Shown one piece after another: positions 17,491 through 26,514 of a stretch of DNA of 64,000 nucleotides (position 1 is the first letter of the stretch; each line of letters begins with the position of its first letter). The notes below the pieces were generated by a model. That model saw only the letters and a list, made by a program, of their open reading frames with translations, searched no databases and had not been told where the DNA came from. The stretch covers positions 281,962 to 345,961 of the forward strand of contig NZ_JBIPKH010000001.1 of assembly GCF_044068625.1 (NCBI RefSeq). Direction: 5' to 3'. The translations under genes and the position numbers were made by a program. This DNA is from Desulfurivibrio sp044068625. GTDB lineage: Bacteria; Desulfobacterota; Desulfobulbia; Desulfobulbales; Desulfurivibrionaceae.

Positions 17491-19800
17491 CTAATAGCTT
17501 TTGCGAACCAGAACCTCCCGACCCTTGGCGCCATCGGCCGGGCCGACAATCCCCTCCTTCTCCATGGTTTCGATCATCCGGGCGGCCCGGTTGTAGCCCA
17601 CCCGCAGCCGCCGTTGAACCATGGAGATCGAAGCCTGGCCGGTTTCGGTGACCAGGGCCACCGCCCGATCGTAGTGTTCATCCAGGGTGCCATCCTCCTC
17701 GGCCTCTTCCCCCGCCGCCGTTTCCTCGGCAAACTCCAGCACCGAGGCGTCATATTCCGCCGCTCCCTGTTCCTTGAGAAAGGCGACGATCCGGCCGATC
17801 TCCGCCTCGGAGATATAGGCCCCGTGGATCCGCTGCAGCTTGGAGGTGCCCGGGGGCATGAAGAGCATGTCACCGGCCCCCAGCAGGTGTTCGGCCCCAC
17901 TGCCGTCGAGGATGGTCCGGGAATCGATCTTGGAGGAGACCTTGAAGGACATCCGGGTGGGAAAGTTGGCCTTGATTAAACCGGTCAGAACATCCACCGA
18001 AGGGCGCTGGGTGGCCAGGATCAAGTGCATTCCGGCCGCCCGGGCCATCTGGGCCAGGCGGGCCACCGCGTCCTCGACTTCGCGGGAGGAGACCATCATC
18101 AGATCGGCCAGCTCGTCGATGATGATCACGATCAGGGGCAGCTTCTCCTCGGCCTCCTGGTTGTAGCCGGCCAGGCTCTTGACCCGGGCCTCCTCCATTA
18201 GCTGGTAACGCCGCTCCATCTCCCGCACCGCCCACTGCAGGGCCCGGCTGGCCAGCTTGGGATCAACCACCACCGGATGAAGCAGGTGGGGAATATTTTC
18301 ATAGCAGGAGAGCTCAATCCGCTTGGGATCAACCAGCAGCAGCCGCACCTCGGCCGGCGTGGCATTGTAGAGAATGCTGCAGATGATGGTATTGACCGCC
18401 ACGCTCTTGCCGGAACCGGTGGCCCCGGCGATCAGCAGATGGGGCATCCGAGCCAGATCGGCCACCACCGGATTGCCAACCACGTCCATCCCCAGGCCGA
18501 TGGTCAACCGGGAGTTGGTCTGCTGAAAACTTTCATGGGCGATGATGTCACGCACCGGCACCATCTGGCGGCGGGGGTTGGGAATCTCAATCCCGATCGC
18601 CCCCTTGCCGGGCAGGGAGCCGGCGATCCGAACACTCTCCACTTTGAGGCCCAAAGCCAGATCCTCGGCCAGGGAGACGATCCGATTAATCTTGACCCCG
18701 GGCGCCGGCGCAAACTCGTAGGTGGTGATCACCGGGCCCGGGGAGATCCCCACCACCTTGCCGACCACATTGAAGTCGGCCAGCTTATCCTCCAGCTGCT
18801 TGCTGACCCCCAGGTAGTACTCCCGGTCGGGCCCCTGTTCCCGGCTGGGCGCCCGATCCAACAGGGAAAGCGAGGGCAGGCGGTATTCGCCGCCGGCCTC
18901 CAGGGGCTGCAGCTGAAAAGAGTCCTCATCCTGGGCCACCTTCTCCCGCTTGCCCCGACCCCGCCCCGTGCCGGACGGCGCTTCCTCGTCATCCCCCTCG
19001 TCCTGCTCCAGAAGAGCCAAATCAAGATCGAAGAAGTTGACCTGGGGGGGATCGGCAATGGGTGTTTGGATATTGATCGGAGCAACCCCGACCTCCTCAG
19101 CCCCCTGCTTCAGGCGGGAACGTTGCCAGGATCGCACCTCATCGATTCTCTGGCCCAGCCAGCCGCGGAGGCCGCCTCCCAAAACCCACAGCCGTTGACC
19201 ACCCGCCGCCAGCCGTTTACTGAACAGATAGGGAGAGAACTCCAGGGTAAGCATCAGGGAGATAATAAAAAGGGCCAGAAAAAAGAGAAATGAACCGGGG
19301 CCACCCAGAATCCGGTGGCCGAAACCGGCCAACAGGCCGCCAAGATAGCCGGCCTGGGGATAGTGATTGCCGAACAGGCTCAATACCTCGCCGCCATTGA
19401 GCCCGGCCAGGCTGCTGCCGGCCAGCAGCAGACCGCTGGTGCCCACCAGCACCAGGGGTAGCCGGCGAAAGGTAAAACCGGGGGAAAAGCCCTGCAGTGA
19501 GAGCGTCAGCAGCAGCAGGGGGAGCAAAAAAGCGCTGATCCCCAGAAAACTCAGCACCATTTCGGCCACCACCCGGCCCACCGCCCCGCCCCAGTTGGGA
19601 GCAAGGTCAACCCCGCCTTCGGCGGCCAAGCCACCGACTTCCCCCCGCGAGGTCCAGAGGTCACCGGCAGCGGAGCCGGCTGCGGGAGGCAAAGAGTAGC
19701 TGACCAGACAAACCAGCAGGAAAAGGCTCACAAAAAGCCCGGCCACCGAAGCAATCTCCCGCCCCAGGCCAGGAGATGATCCACTAGCGCCTAATCGCAT
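17491..19800 (-). CDS. ftsK: DNA translocase FtsK/SpoIIIE
   Basis: A 769-residue septal DNA pump that moves chromosome ends through the closing septum. Several membrane segments lie in the first 210 residues. A short linker (about 215-325, acidic and basic) follows, then the motor: Walker A IAGATGSGKSVAVNTI (about residue 457) and Walker B VIIIDELADLMMV. The C-terminal gamma winged helix (QASISMVQRRLRVGYNRAA) recognises orienting KOPS sequences. The linker is short compared with E. coli FtsK. Its start overlaps the nusB end by 10 bp. Confidence 0.93.
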   Translation of the reverse strand: MRLGASGSSPGLGREIASVAGLFVSLFLLVCLVSYSLPPAAGSAAGDLWTSRGEVGGLAAEGGVDLAPNWGGAVGRVVAEMVLSFLGISAFLLPLLLLTLSLQGFSPGFTFRRLPLVLVGTSGLLLAGSSLAGLNGGEVLSLFGNHYPQAGYLGGLLAGFGHRILGGPGSFLFFLALFIISLMLTLEFSPYLFSKRLAAGGQRLWVLGGGLRGWLGQRIDEVRSWQRSRLKQGAEEVGVAPINIQTPIADPPQVNFFDLDLALLEQDEGDDEEAPSGTGRGRGKREKVAQDEDSFQLQPLEAGGEYRLPSLSLLDRAPSREQGPDREYYLGVSKQLEDKLADFNVVGKVVGISPGPVITTYEFAPAPGVKINRIVSLAEDLALGLKVESVRIAGSLPGKGAIGIEIPNPRRQMVPVRDIIAHESFQQTNSRLTIGLGMDVVGNPVVADLARMPHLLIAGATGSGKSVAVNTIICSILYNATPAEVRLLLVDPKRIELSCYENIPHLLHPVVVDPKLASRALQWAVREMERRYQLMEEARVKSLAGYNQEAEEKLPLIVIIIDELADLMMVSSREVEDAVARLAQMARAAGMHLILATQRPSVDVLTGLIKANFPTRMSFKVSSKIDSRTILDGSGAEHLLGAGDMLFMPPGTSKLQRIHGAYISEAEIGRIVAFLKEQGAAEYDASVLEFAEETAAGEEAEEDGTLDEHYDRAVALVTETGQASISMVQRRLRVGYNRAARMIETMEKEGIVGPADGAKGREVLVRKSY

Positions 19801-20195
19801 TTTCCCCTTACTGCGTCGAGGATGCCATTGATAAAGGCCGGGGAGTCGTCAGCGCCATACCGTTTAGCCAGCTCAATCGCCTCATCGATCGCCACCCCGG
19901 CCGGCACTCCTTCGGCAAAGCGAAATTCATAAACGGCTATCCGCATGATATTACGATCAATAACCGACATTCTCGCCAGGCGCCAGTTGGCGGCGCAGCC
20001 CTCAATGGCGGCATCGATCGCTTCCCGGTTGGCGACAACTCCGGCCACCAACTCCCGCCCATAGGGCAAGGCCTTACGGTTGATCTCGAAATTGTCACAC
20101 ATGATTGCCAGGGTGTCAAGGGCGGGAAGATCGACCAGCTCCCCCTGGTAGAGGGCCTGCAGCGCCAGCTCCCGTGCTTTACGGCGAATGCCCAT
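19791..20195 (-). CDS. nusB: Transcription antitermination factor NusB
   Basis: A 134-residue all-helical NusB: RRKARELALQALYQGEL at the N-terminus, IDAAIEGCAANWRLARMSVI, then RNIMRIAVYEF, GVAIDEAIELAKRYGADDS and PAFINGILDAV. It binds boxA RNA with NusE during rRNA transcription. It lies 6 bp after ribH, in the common ribH-nusB arrangement, and overlaps ftsK. Confidence 0.92.
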   Translation of the reverse strand: MGIRRKARELALQALYQGELVDLPALDTLAIMCDNFEINRKALPYGRELVAGVVANREAIDAAIEGCAANWRLARMSVIDRNIMRIAVYEFRFAEGVPAGVAIDEAIELAKRYGADDSPAFINGILDAVRGKCD

Positions 20196-20201
20196 AAAGT
20201 T

Positions 20202-20669
20202 CTAGGCCAGTTTGCCGAGCAGATCGACCATCTCAATCGCCACCGTCGCGCACTCGGACCCCTTGTTGCCGGCCTTGGAACCGGCCCGTTCAATGGCCTG
20301 TTCAATGGTATCGGTGGTCAGCACCCCGAAGATCACCGGCAGACCGGTATCCATCCCCACCTGGGCGATCCCTTTGGCCGCTTCATTGGCCACAAAATCG
20401 AAATGGGGGGTGGCGCCGCGGATAATCACCCCCAGGCAGATCACCGCGTCATAACGCCCGGAGCGGGCCATCTTGCCGGCCACCAGGGGGATCTCGTAGG
20501 CGCCGGGCACCCGGGCCACTTCGATATCCTTCTCCTCGGCCCCGGAGCGGAGCAAGGTGTCAAGGGCCCCCTCCAGCAACCGCTCGGCGATAAAGGAGTT
20601 GAAGCGGGAAACGATGATTCCGAACTTTTTGCCGGAAGCCTGCAGATTACCTTCGATATACTTGACCAT
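20202..20669 (-). CDS. ribH: 6,7-dimethyl-8-ribityllumazine synthase
   Basis: A 155-residue lumazine synthase that condenses 3,4-dihydroxy-2-butanone 4-phosphate with the ribityl pyrimidine, the penultimate riboflavin step. Signatures are SRFNSFIAERLLEGA, VPGAYEIPLVA, CLGVIIRGATPHFDFVANEA and PVIFGVLTTDTIEQA; His in TPHFDF is the catalytic position. It is 15 bp downstream of ribBA. Confidence 0.94.
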   Translation of the reverse strand: MVKYIEGNLQASGKKFGIIVSRFNSFIAERLLEGALDTLLRSGAEEKDIEVARVPGAYEIPLVAGKMARSGRYDAVICLGVIIRGATPHFDFVANEAAKGIAQVGMDTGLPVIFGVLTTDTIEQAIERAGSKAGNKGSECATVAIEMVDLLGKLA

Positions 20670-20684
20670 CTCCTGCTCTCCTTT

Positions 20685-21926
20685 CTAGGGTTCATTGCGG
20701 GCCAATTGGCCGGCCGCCTTGCTGTAGGCCAGACGCTCCAGCATATGCCCCATCTTGTCCTTTTTGGTTTTGAGATACTGCACATTTTCCGGTTCGGCCT
20801 CCATCTCAATGGGCAGCCGATCGGTGACTTGGAGCCCATAACCCTCCAGGCCGATGATCTTTTTGGGATTATTGGTCAGCAGCCGCATCTTGCGCACCCC
20901 CAGATCCCGCAGGATCTGGGCGCCGATCCCATAATCGCGCAGATCGGGTTTGAAGCCCAGCTCCAAATTGGCCTCCACCGTATCCATCCCCTGGTCCTGC
21001 AGGGCGTAAGCCTTGAGTTTGTTGACCAGACCGATGCCACGCCCCTCCTGCATCATGTAAAGCAGCACCCCCATTCCTTCGCGGTCGATCATCCGCAGGG
21101 CGTTGAAGAGCTGGCCGCCGCAGTCGCAGCGTTTGGAGCCGAACACATCGCCGGTGAGGCAAGCGGAGTGAACCCGGACCAGGATATCCTGTTCCGGGTC
21201 GATCTTACCCTTGATCAGGGCCACATGCTCCAGATTATCCACATCGTTGCTGTAAACAATGGCATGGAACTCGCCATGCATGGTGGGCAACCGCACCTCG
21301 GCGGCCCGGTGTACCAGCTTGTCCATCCGAACCCGATAGGCCACCAAGTCGGCAATAGTGGCGATTTTAAGATCATGTTTTTTGGCAAATTCCTGCAGAT
21401 CCGGCATCCGGGCCATGGTGCCGTCATCCTTCATGATCTCGCAGATCACCCCGGCGGGGTTAAGCCCGGCCAAGCGGGAGAGATCCACCGAGCCTTCGGT
21501 CTGACCGGTGCGCACCAATACTCCACCCTTCTTGGCCCGCAGCGGGAAAATATGGCCGGGGCTGACCAGATCCTCCGGCTTGGCCTCGGGGTTGGCGGCC
21601 ACCAGGATGGTCCGGGCCCGGTCGGCGGCGGAGATTCCCGTGGTCACCCCGGTGCGGGCCTCAATGCTCACCGTAAAGGCGGTCTCGAAAGGAGAGCGAT
21701 TGTGCTGAACCATCATCGGCAACTGTAGGCGCTCAAGTTGCTCGGGAGTCAGGGTCAGGCAGATCAATCCCCGCCCGTGGGTGGCCATGAAGTTGATCGC
21801 CTCGGGGGTGGCCTTTTCAGCCGCCATATAGAGATCGCCTTCGTTTTCCCGGTCCTCGTCATCCACCAGGATAATCATCTTCCCGGCCCTGATATCCTCA
21901 ATTACCTCTTCGATGGAACTGATCAT
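20685..21926 (-). CDS. ribBA: 3,4-dihydroxy-2-butanone-4-phosphate synthase/GTP cyclohydrolase II
   Basis: A 413-residue two-domain enzyme. The N-terminal half (about 1-200) is RibB: DDEDRENEGD and the THGRGLICLTL and TGISAADRA motifs. The C-terminal half is RibA with zinc ligands in CLTGDVFGSKRCDCGGQL and the EGRGIGLVNKLKAYALQD motif. It feeds both branches of riboflavin synthesis. The ATG at 21926 is chosen: GGGAGAG lies six bases upstream, whereas the ATG at 21932 directly abuts it. No FMN riboswitch is visible upstream of the rib genes. Confidence 0.93.
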   Translation of the reverse strand: MISSIEEVIEDIRAGKMIILVDDEDRENEGDLYMAAEKATPEAINFMATHGRGLICLTLTPEQLERLQLPMMVQHNRSPFETAFTVSIEARTGVTTGISAADRARTILVAANPEAKPEDLVSPGHIFPLRAKKGGVLVRTGQTEGSVDLSRLAGLNPAGVICEIMKDDGTMARMPDLQEFAKKHDLKIATIADLVAYRVRMDKLVHRAAEVRLPTMHGEFHAIVYSNDVDNLEHVALIKGKIDPEQDILVRVHSACLTGDVFGSKRCDCGGQLFNALRMIDREGMGVLLYMMQEGRGIGLVNKLKAYALQDQGMDTVEANLELGFKPDLRDYGIGAQILRDLGVRKMRLLTNNPKKIIGLEGYGLQVTDRLPIEMEAEPENVQYLKTKKDKMGHMLERLAYSKAAGQLARNEP

Positions 21927-22000
21927 GATCATCTCTCCCACGATACTTTACTGGATGCGGTGCTCCCGCCAGCGGAAACCCTGCGCAAAAAATTGGTATA

Positions 22001-22669
22001 CTACCTTAAAAAACCATGTTCCGCCAGAAAAGCCGGATTGATGCCGGCAGCCGGCGCCGGCTGCCCGGAATTGCTCGAATCGCCGGGAGCCAGGAGCTTC
22101 TCCACGTACTTACCAATCAGATCCACCTCCAGATTTACCTGCCCCCCCACCACCAGACCACCCAGGGTCGTGATCGCCAGGGTGTGGGGGATGATCGACA
22201 CACTGAAACTGCGCTGATCAACCCGGTTTACCGTTAAACTTATCCCGTCGATGGTGATTGAACCCTTCTCGATAATATATTTGCCCAGCCCTGCGGGCAC
22301 GGCGAAGGTAAAGAGGGTGAACTCCCCCAAAGGTTCCCGGGCCAGCACCGCCGCCACCGCGTCCACATGGCCGCTGACCAGGTGACCACCCAGGCGGTCA
22401 CTGAGCCGCAGGGCCCGCTCCAGGTTGACCTCCGAGCCGGCAGTCAAACGTCCCAGATTGGTCCGGGTCAGACTTTCGGGGGAAACGTCGGCCAAAAAAC
22501 GGTTACCGCGAATCTCGCGGGCGGTCAGACAGACCCCGTTGACGGCGATACTCTCCCCCTCCACCGGATCGGTCAGGGCGAAATCGGTCTGCAGACCGAA
22601 GGTCACCCCACCGCCGGCGGGCCGCTTTGCGATGATTTTACCCTTACCCAGAATAATTCCGGTAAACAT
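22001..22669 (-). CDS. ribE: Riboflavin synthase, alpha-chain type
   Basis: A 222-residue protein with the internal duplication typical of the trimeric enzyme: MFTGIILGKGKI and SIAVNGVCLTARE in the first lumazine-binding repeat, then GHLVSGHVDAVA and GSITIDGISLTVN in the second. It converts two 6,7-dimethyl-8-ribityllumazine molecules into riboflavin. It lies between ribD and ribBA; a 74-bp gap separates it from ribBA. Confidence 0.93.
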   Translation of the reverse strand: MFTGIILGKGKIIAKRPAGGGVTFGLQTDFALTDPVEGESIAVNGVCLTAREIRGNRFLADVSPESLTRTNLGRLTAGSEVNLERALRLSDRLGGHLVSGHVDAVAAVLAREPLGEFTLFTFAVPAGLGKYIIEKGSITIDGISLTVNRVDQRSFSVSIIPHTLAITTLGGLVVGGQVNLEVDLIGKYVEKLLAPGDSSNSGQPAPAAGINPAFLAEHGFLR

Positions 22670-22711
22670 GCTCCTGCCTCACGTTAAGATCACCCCGGCG
22701 GGAAGCCGGTT

Positions 22712-23806
22712 TCACAAAAGACCCCGGATCAGGATATCGCTACCCAGGCGGCGGCTTACCACCTCCCGCAGACGGGGGGCCTGATCGATTCGTTCATGGC
22801 CCAATGGCCCCACCGCCGGCAACCCATCGCCGCCAACCAGCAGGGGCGCGACAAAAAACGCGGCCTCATCGGCCAGGCCCTGGCCCAGAAAGGAGCCATG
22901 GACCCGGCCACCACCCTCCACCAGGAGGCTCCCGATCCCGGCCTGCCCCAGTTCCAGCAACACCTGGCGCAAATCAAGACCCTGCTCGCCCCGCTCCACC
23001 GGCAAAACCCGGGCTCCGGCCCTCCGCAGGGCTTCGATCCGCTCCTGCTCGGCCTCCCGGGCACAAAAGATCCAGGTCGCAGCCGGAGAGTCCCGATTAA
23101 TGATCCGGGCCGTGGGGGGAGTCCGCAGGCGACCGTCCAGAACCACCCGCAAAGGATCCCGGCCCCGCCCCCCCGGCAGTCGGGTGGTCAGGGCGGGGTC
23201 ATCGGCCAGCACTGTACCGCTGCCCACCAGAATGGCATCACTCTGGGCCCGCAAGCGATGGGCCAACCGGCGGGCCTGCTCCCCGGTAATCCATTTGCTG
23301 TGACCGGCGGCGGTGGCGATCCGGCCATCGAGACTCACCGCCGCCTTGAGCAGCACCCAGGGCAGACCGCTGGTAACCCGTTTAAGGAAGGGACGATTTA
23401 AGCGCCGGCTCTCTTCGGCCAGCACTCCGCCCCGGACCTCGATCCCCGCCTGGGCCAACCGCTCGGCCCCACCCCCGGCCACCGGATTGGGATCGGCCAG
23501 GGCAAAAACCACCCTGGCGATCCCGGCGGCGATGATCGCCTCGCTGCAGGGCGGGGTCCGGCCGTGATGGTTGCAGGGTTCCAGGGTGACGTAGAGGGTA
23601 GCCCGGGCAGCCGCCGTTCCGGCGGCGTTCAGGGCATGGATCTCGGCATGGGGAGTACCGGCCCGTCGATGCCAGCCTTTACCCACCACCCGCCCCCGCT
23701 TTACCACCACCGCCCCGACACAGGGGTTGGGGGCCGTCTTGCCCAGGCCTTTGCGGGCCTCGAGCAGGGCCATTTTCATATATGCGGCATCTTGATCGAA
23801 ACCCAT
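22712..23806 (-). CDS. ribD: Bifunctional riboflavin deaminase/reductase RibD
   Basis: A 364-residue enzyme: a zinc deaminase domain (NPCVGAVVV, TPHAEIHAL, LEPCNHHGRTPPC) followed by a reductase domain (KAAVSLDGRIATAAGHSKWI, RLRAQSDAILVGSGTVLADD, LLVEGGGRVHGSFL). It performs the second and third steps of the pyrimidine branch. The ATG at 23806 matches the usual family length; an in-frame TTG at 23827 would add seven residues. It follows nrdR closely. Confidence 0.92.
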   Translation of the reverse strand: MGFDQDAAYMKMALLEARKGLGKTAPNPCVGAVVVKRGRVVGKGWHRRAGTPHAEIHALNAAGTAAARATLYVTLEPCNHHGRTPPCSEAIIAAGIARVVFALADPNPVAGGGAERLAQAGIEVRGGVLAEESRRLNRPFLKRVTSGLPWVLLKAAVSLDGRIATAAGHSKWITGEQARRLAHRLRAQSDAILVGSGTVLADDPALTTRLPGGRGRDPLRVVLDGRLRTPPTARIINRDSPAATWIFCAREAEQERIEALRRAGARVLPVERGEQGLDLRQVLLELGQAGIGSLLVEGGGRVHGSFLGQGLADEAAFFVAPLLVGGDGLPAVGPLGHERIDQAPRLREVVSRRLGSDILIRGLL

Positions 23807-23830
23807 GGCGGGAGGCGGACTCGGCAAGGC

Positions 23831-24295
23831 TTATTTCTGTTTGGGGGATGAGAGCATACTTTTCAGTTCCTGCATGAACTCGTTGAGGTCCTTGAACTGC
23901 CGGTAGACGGAAGCGAACCGGACGTAGGCCACCTCATCGATCTGCCGCAAGCCATCCATTACCCGCTCGCCCACCATCCGCACCGGAATCTCCCGTTCCC
24001 CCAGGTCCTGAAACTCCCGCTCCAGACCATCAACAAACTCCTCGATCTGCTCACTGCTCACCGGCCGTTTTTCGCAGGCTTTTTTCACCCCTTCCACCAC
24101 CTTCTGGCGATCCCAGGACTCACGCCGGCCATCCTTCTTGACCAGCATCGGCATGGTTACTTCCAGACGCTCATAGGTGGTGAAGCGACGCTGACAGGCA
24201 TCACACATCCGGCGGCGGCGGGTGATGGTGTACTCCTTGTTGAGACGGGAATCAACCACCCGATTTTCCAGATGGCCGCAATAGGGACATTTCAT
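23831..24295 (-). CDS. nrdR: Transcriptional repressor NrdR
   Basis: A 154-residue repressor of ribonucleotide reductase genes: a zinc ribbon (MKCPYCGHLENRVVDSR, then RRRMCDACQRRFTTYER) followed by an ATP-cone (PMLVKKDGRRESWDRQKVVE). The cone senses ATP/dATP. NrdR boxes are expected upstream of nrdJ, whose promoter is outside the window. The gene lies in the common nrdR-rib order. Confidence 0.95.
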   Translation of the reverse strand: MKCPYCGHLENRVVDSRLNKEYTITRRRRMCDACQRRFTTYERLEVTMPMLVKKDGRRESWDRQKVVEGVKKACEKRPVSSEQIEEFVDGLEREFQDLGEREIPVRMVGERVMDGLRQIDEVAYVRFASVYRQFKDLNEFMQELKSMLSSPKQK

Positions 24296-24302
24296 GGCAG
24301 TG

Positions 24303-24770
24303 TTACTCCGGGTTGGCCGGGAGCTTAATCAGGGGGATCCCCGCCTCCGCCAGCATCTCGGCCGCCATGGAATCGGCATAGCCTGCCCGGTAATAAATTC
24401 TTTCGATGGCGGCGTTGATCAGCATCTTGCTGCAGATGGAGCAAGGCATGTTGGTGCAGTAAAGGGTGCACCCCCGCAGACTCACCCCATGCAGGGCCGC
24501 CTGGATAATGGCGTTCTGTTCGGCATGCAAACCCCGGCAGAGTTCGTGGCGTTCGCCCGAGGGTATTCCCAGTTGCTCCCGCAGGCAGCCAACCTCCAGG
24601 CAGTGGCGCACACGGCTGGGGGCTCCGTTGTAGCCGGTGGCGACCACCCGCCGCTCCAGAACCAGCACCGCTCCCACTTTACGCCGCATGCAGGTGGCCC
24701 GCTGGGCCACCAGCTCGGTAATGGCCATGAAATACTCGTCCCAGCTCGGCCGCGATTCCCGGGCAAGCAT
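24303..24770 (-). CDS. dCMP deaminase (ComEB-like)
   Basis: A 155-residue zinc deaminase that turns dCMP into dUMP for thymidylate synthesis. Motifs are RRKVGAVLVLERRVVATGYN, then GLHAEQNAI (catalytic HAE) and TNMPCSICSKMLI (PCxxC zinc ligands). Early cysteines (HCLEVGC, HELC) match the deoxycytidylate deaminase insert. Start at the ATG at 24770, with GTG one codon earlier. It sits 7 bp before nrdR and 6 bp after glyA. Confidence 0.9.
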   Translation of the reverse strand: MLARESRPSWDEYFMAITELVAQRATCMRRKVGAVLVLERRVVATGYNGAPSRVRHCLEVGCLREQLGIPSGERHELCRGLHAEQNAIIQAALHGVSLRGCTLYCTNMPCSICSKMLINAAIERIYYRAGYADSMAAEMLAEAGIPLIKLPANPE

Positions 24771-24776
24771 CACGCC

Positions 24777-26054
24777 CTACTTTTCCTCGGAATAGAGGGC
24801 GGGGTAGATGGGGAAACGGGCGCAGAGCCGGCTCACCTCCTCCCGAATCGTCGCCAGCTCGGTGGCCTGATCGGAGGAACCGGCCATGACCCCGCCGGTG
24901 GCCAGGGCCCGATCGATCCAGGCCGCAATCTCCTCCATCTCCGGCTCCTTCAAACCCCGGGTGGTGACGGCCGGGGTTCCGATCCGGATTCCGCTGGTGA
25001 CAAAACGCTTTTCGGTGTCAAAGGGGATGGCGTTCTTGTTGACCGTGATCCCGGCCATCTCCAGAATCTCCTCGGCCTCCTTGCCGGTGATCTTTTTCGG
25101 GGTGAGATCCACCAGCAGCAGATGGTTGTCGGTCCCACCCGAGACCAACCGGTAGCCCCTTTTAACCAGGGCGTTACCGAGGGTTTGGGCATTTTTGACC
25201 ACCTGGGCCATATCCTGACGGAACTTTTCCCCCATGGCCTCCTTGAAGGCCACCGCCTTGGCGGCAATAACATGGACCAGGGGCCCCCCCTGGATCCCGG
25301 GAAAGATCTTGCTGTCCAGCATCTTGCCGAAATCTTGCCGGGCCAGGATCAGGCCACCACGGGGACCCCGCAGGGTCTTATGGGTGGTGGTGGTGACAAA
25401 ATCGGCATGGGGCACCGGCGAGGGGTGAACCCCGGCGGCCACCAGGCCGGCGATATGGGCCATATCCACCATGAACAACGCCCCCACCTGGTCGGCTATC
25501 CGACGGAAGGCGGCAAAATCGATGATCCGGGGGTAGGCGCTGGCCCCGGCCACGATCATCTTGGGCCGATGGGTCATGGCCAGCCGCTCCACCTCCGCCA
25601 TGTCGATCCGCTCGCTGCCCCTCTCGACTCCGTAGGAAACAAAACGGTAAAGCTGGCCGGAGAAATTGACCGCGCTGCCGTGGGTCAGGTGGCCGCCATG
25701 GGCCAGATCCATCCCCAGCACGGTATCTCCAGGCTTAAGGCAGGCGAAATAGACCGCCATATTGGCCTGGCTGCCGGAGTGGGGCTGAACATTGGCGTAT
25801 TCGGCCTTGAACAACTCCAAGGCCCGGGCGGAGGCCAACTCCTCGATCCGGTCAGCATATTCGCAGCCGCCGTAGTAGCGCCTGCCGGGATACCCCTCGG
25901 CATACTTGTTGGTGAAGATCGAGCCCTGGGCTTCCAGGACCGCCTCGCTGACAATATTCTCCGAGGCGATCATCTCCAACTGATTGTACTGACGGCTTAA
26001 CTCGCCCCGGATGGCACGATCTATCTCCGGATCACTGCTGGCTAGGTAGGACAC
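24777..26054 (-). CDS. glyA: Serine hydroxymethyltransferase
   Basis: A 425-residue PLP enzyme interconverting serine and glycine with tetrahydrofolate. MIASENIVSEAVLEAQGS, KYAEGYPGRRYYGGCE, QPHSGSQANMAVY, MAHIAGLVAAG and TTTTHKTLRGPRGGLIL (the PLP-binding lysine) are all present. It supplies one-carbon units alongside the neighbouring dCMP deaminase and the folC locus. Confidence 0.95.
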   Translation of the reverse strand: MSYLASSDPEIDRAIRGELSRQYNQLEMIASENIVSEAVLEAQGSIFTNKYAEGYPGRRYYGGCEYADRIEELASARALELFKAEYANVQPHSGSQANMAVYFACLKPGDTVLGMDLAHGGHLTHGSAVNFSGQLYRFVSYGVERGSERIDMAEVERLAMTHRPKMIVAGASAYPRIIDFAAFRRIADQVGALFMVDMAHIAGLVAAGVHPSPVPHADFVTTTTHKTLRGPRGGLILARQDFGKMLDSKIFPGIQGGPLVHVIAAKAVAFKEAMGEKFRQDMAQVVKNAQTLGNALVKRGYRLVSGGTDNHLLLVDLTPKKITGKEAEEILEMAGITVNKNAIPFDTEKRFVTSGIRIGTPAVTTRGLKEPEMEEIAAWIDRALATGGVMAGSSDQATELATIREEVSRLCARFPIYPALYSEEK

Positions 26055-26082
26055 GGCCGTTTCCCTGCTGATGAAAGGTTAG

Positions 26083-26514
26083 TTAACAGAACATCTTAAT
26101 GCGACGGAGATGGCGGCCACCGGCGAACTCGCTGGTCAGCCAAACCCGAGTTATCTCCTCGGCCAGACCGGGGCCGGTGCTACGGGCCCCCAGACACAGA
26201 ACATTGGCATCATTGTGTTCACGGCTCATGCGGGCACCAAAGGTTTCCCCGCAAAGGGCGGCCCGAATGGTCGCGTTACGATTGGCCGCCATGGACATCC
26301 CGATCCCGGTGCCGCAGATCAGAATGCCGCGCTCGCAGGAGCCGTCAACCACCCGGTCGCAGACCGCGGCGGCGATCTCGGGGTAATCAACGGAATCGGC
26401 GCTCATCACCCCGCAGTCATCCACCTGATGACCCAGGCTGCGCAAAACCCCCAGCACCGTCTCTTTCAGGGCAAAACCGCCATGGTCGCAACCCAGTGCC
26501 ACTTTCATCTTCAC
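26083..26514 (-). CDS. rpiB: Ribose-5-phosphate isomerase B
   Basis: A 143-residue RpiB that interconverts ribose 5-phosphate and ribulose 5-phosphate. GCDHGGFALKE, DSVDYPEIA, ILICGTGIGMSMAANR (cysteine-containing anion hole) and REHNDANVLCLGAR are diagnostic. Its ATG overlaps the fabF stop by 4 bp, so it is translationally coupled to the fatty-acid genes. Confidence 0.92.
   Translation of the reverse strand: MKMKVALGCDHGGFALKETVLGVLRSLGHQVDDCGVMSADSVDYPEIAAAVCDRVVDGSCERGILICGTGIGMSMAANRNATIRAALCGETFGARMSREHNDANVLCLGARSTGPGLAEEITRVWLTSEFAGGRHLRRIKMFC

Noticed and set aside
20669..23830. FMN riboswitch for the rib genes
   Set aside because: No conserved RFN-type multi-branched element is recognisable between these closely packed genes.
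24294..26000. Long plus-strand open frame of 568 codons
   Set aside because: It is antisense to glyA and the dCMP deaminase, a by-product of high GC and codon bias.
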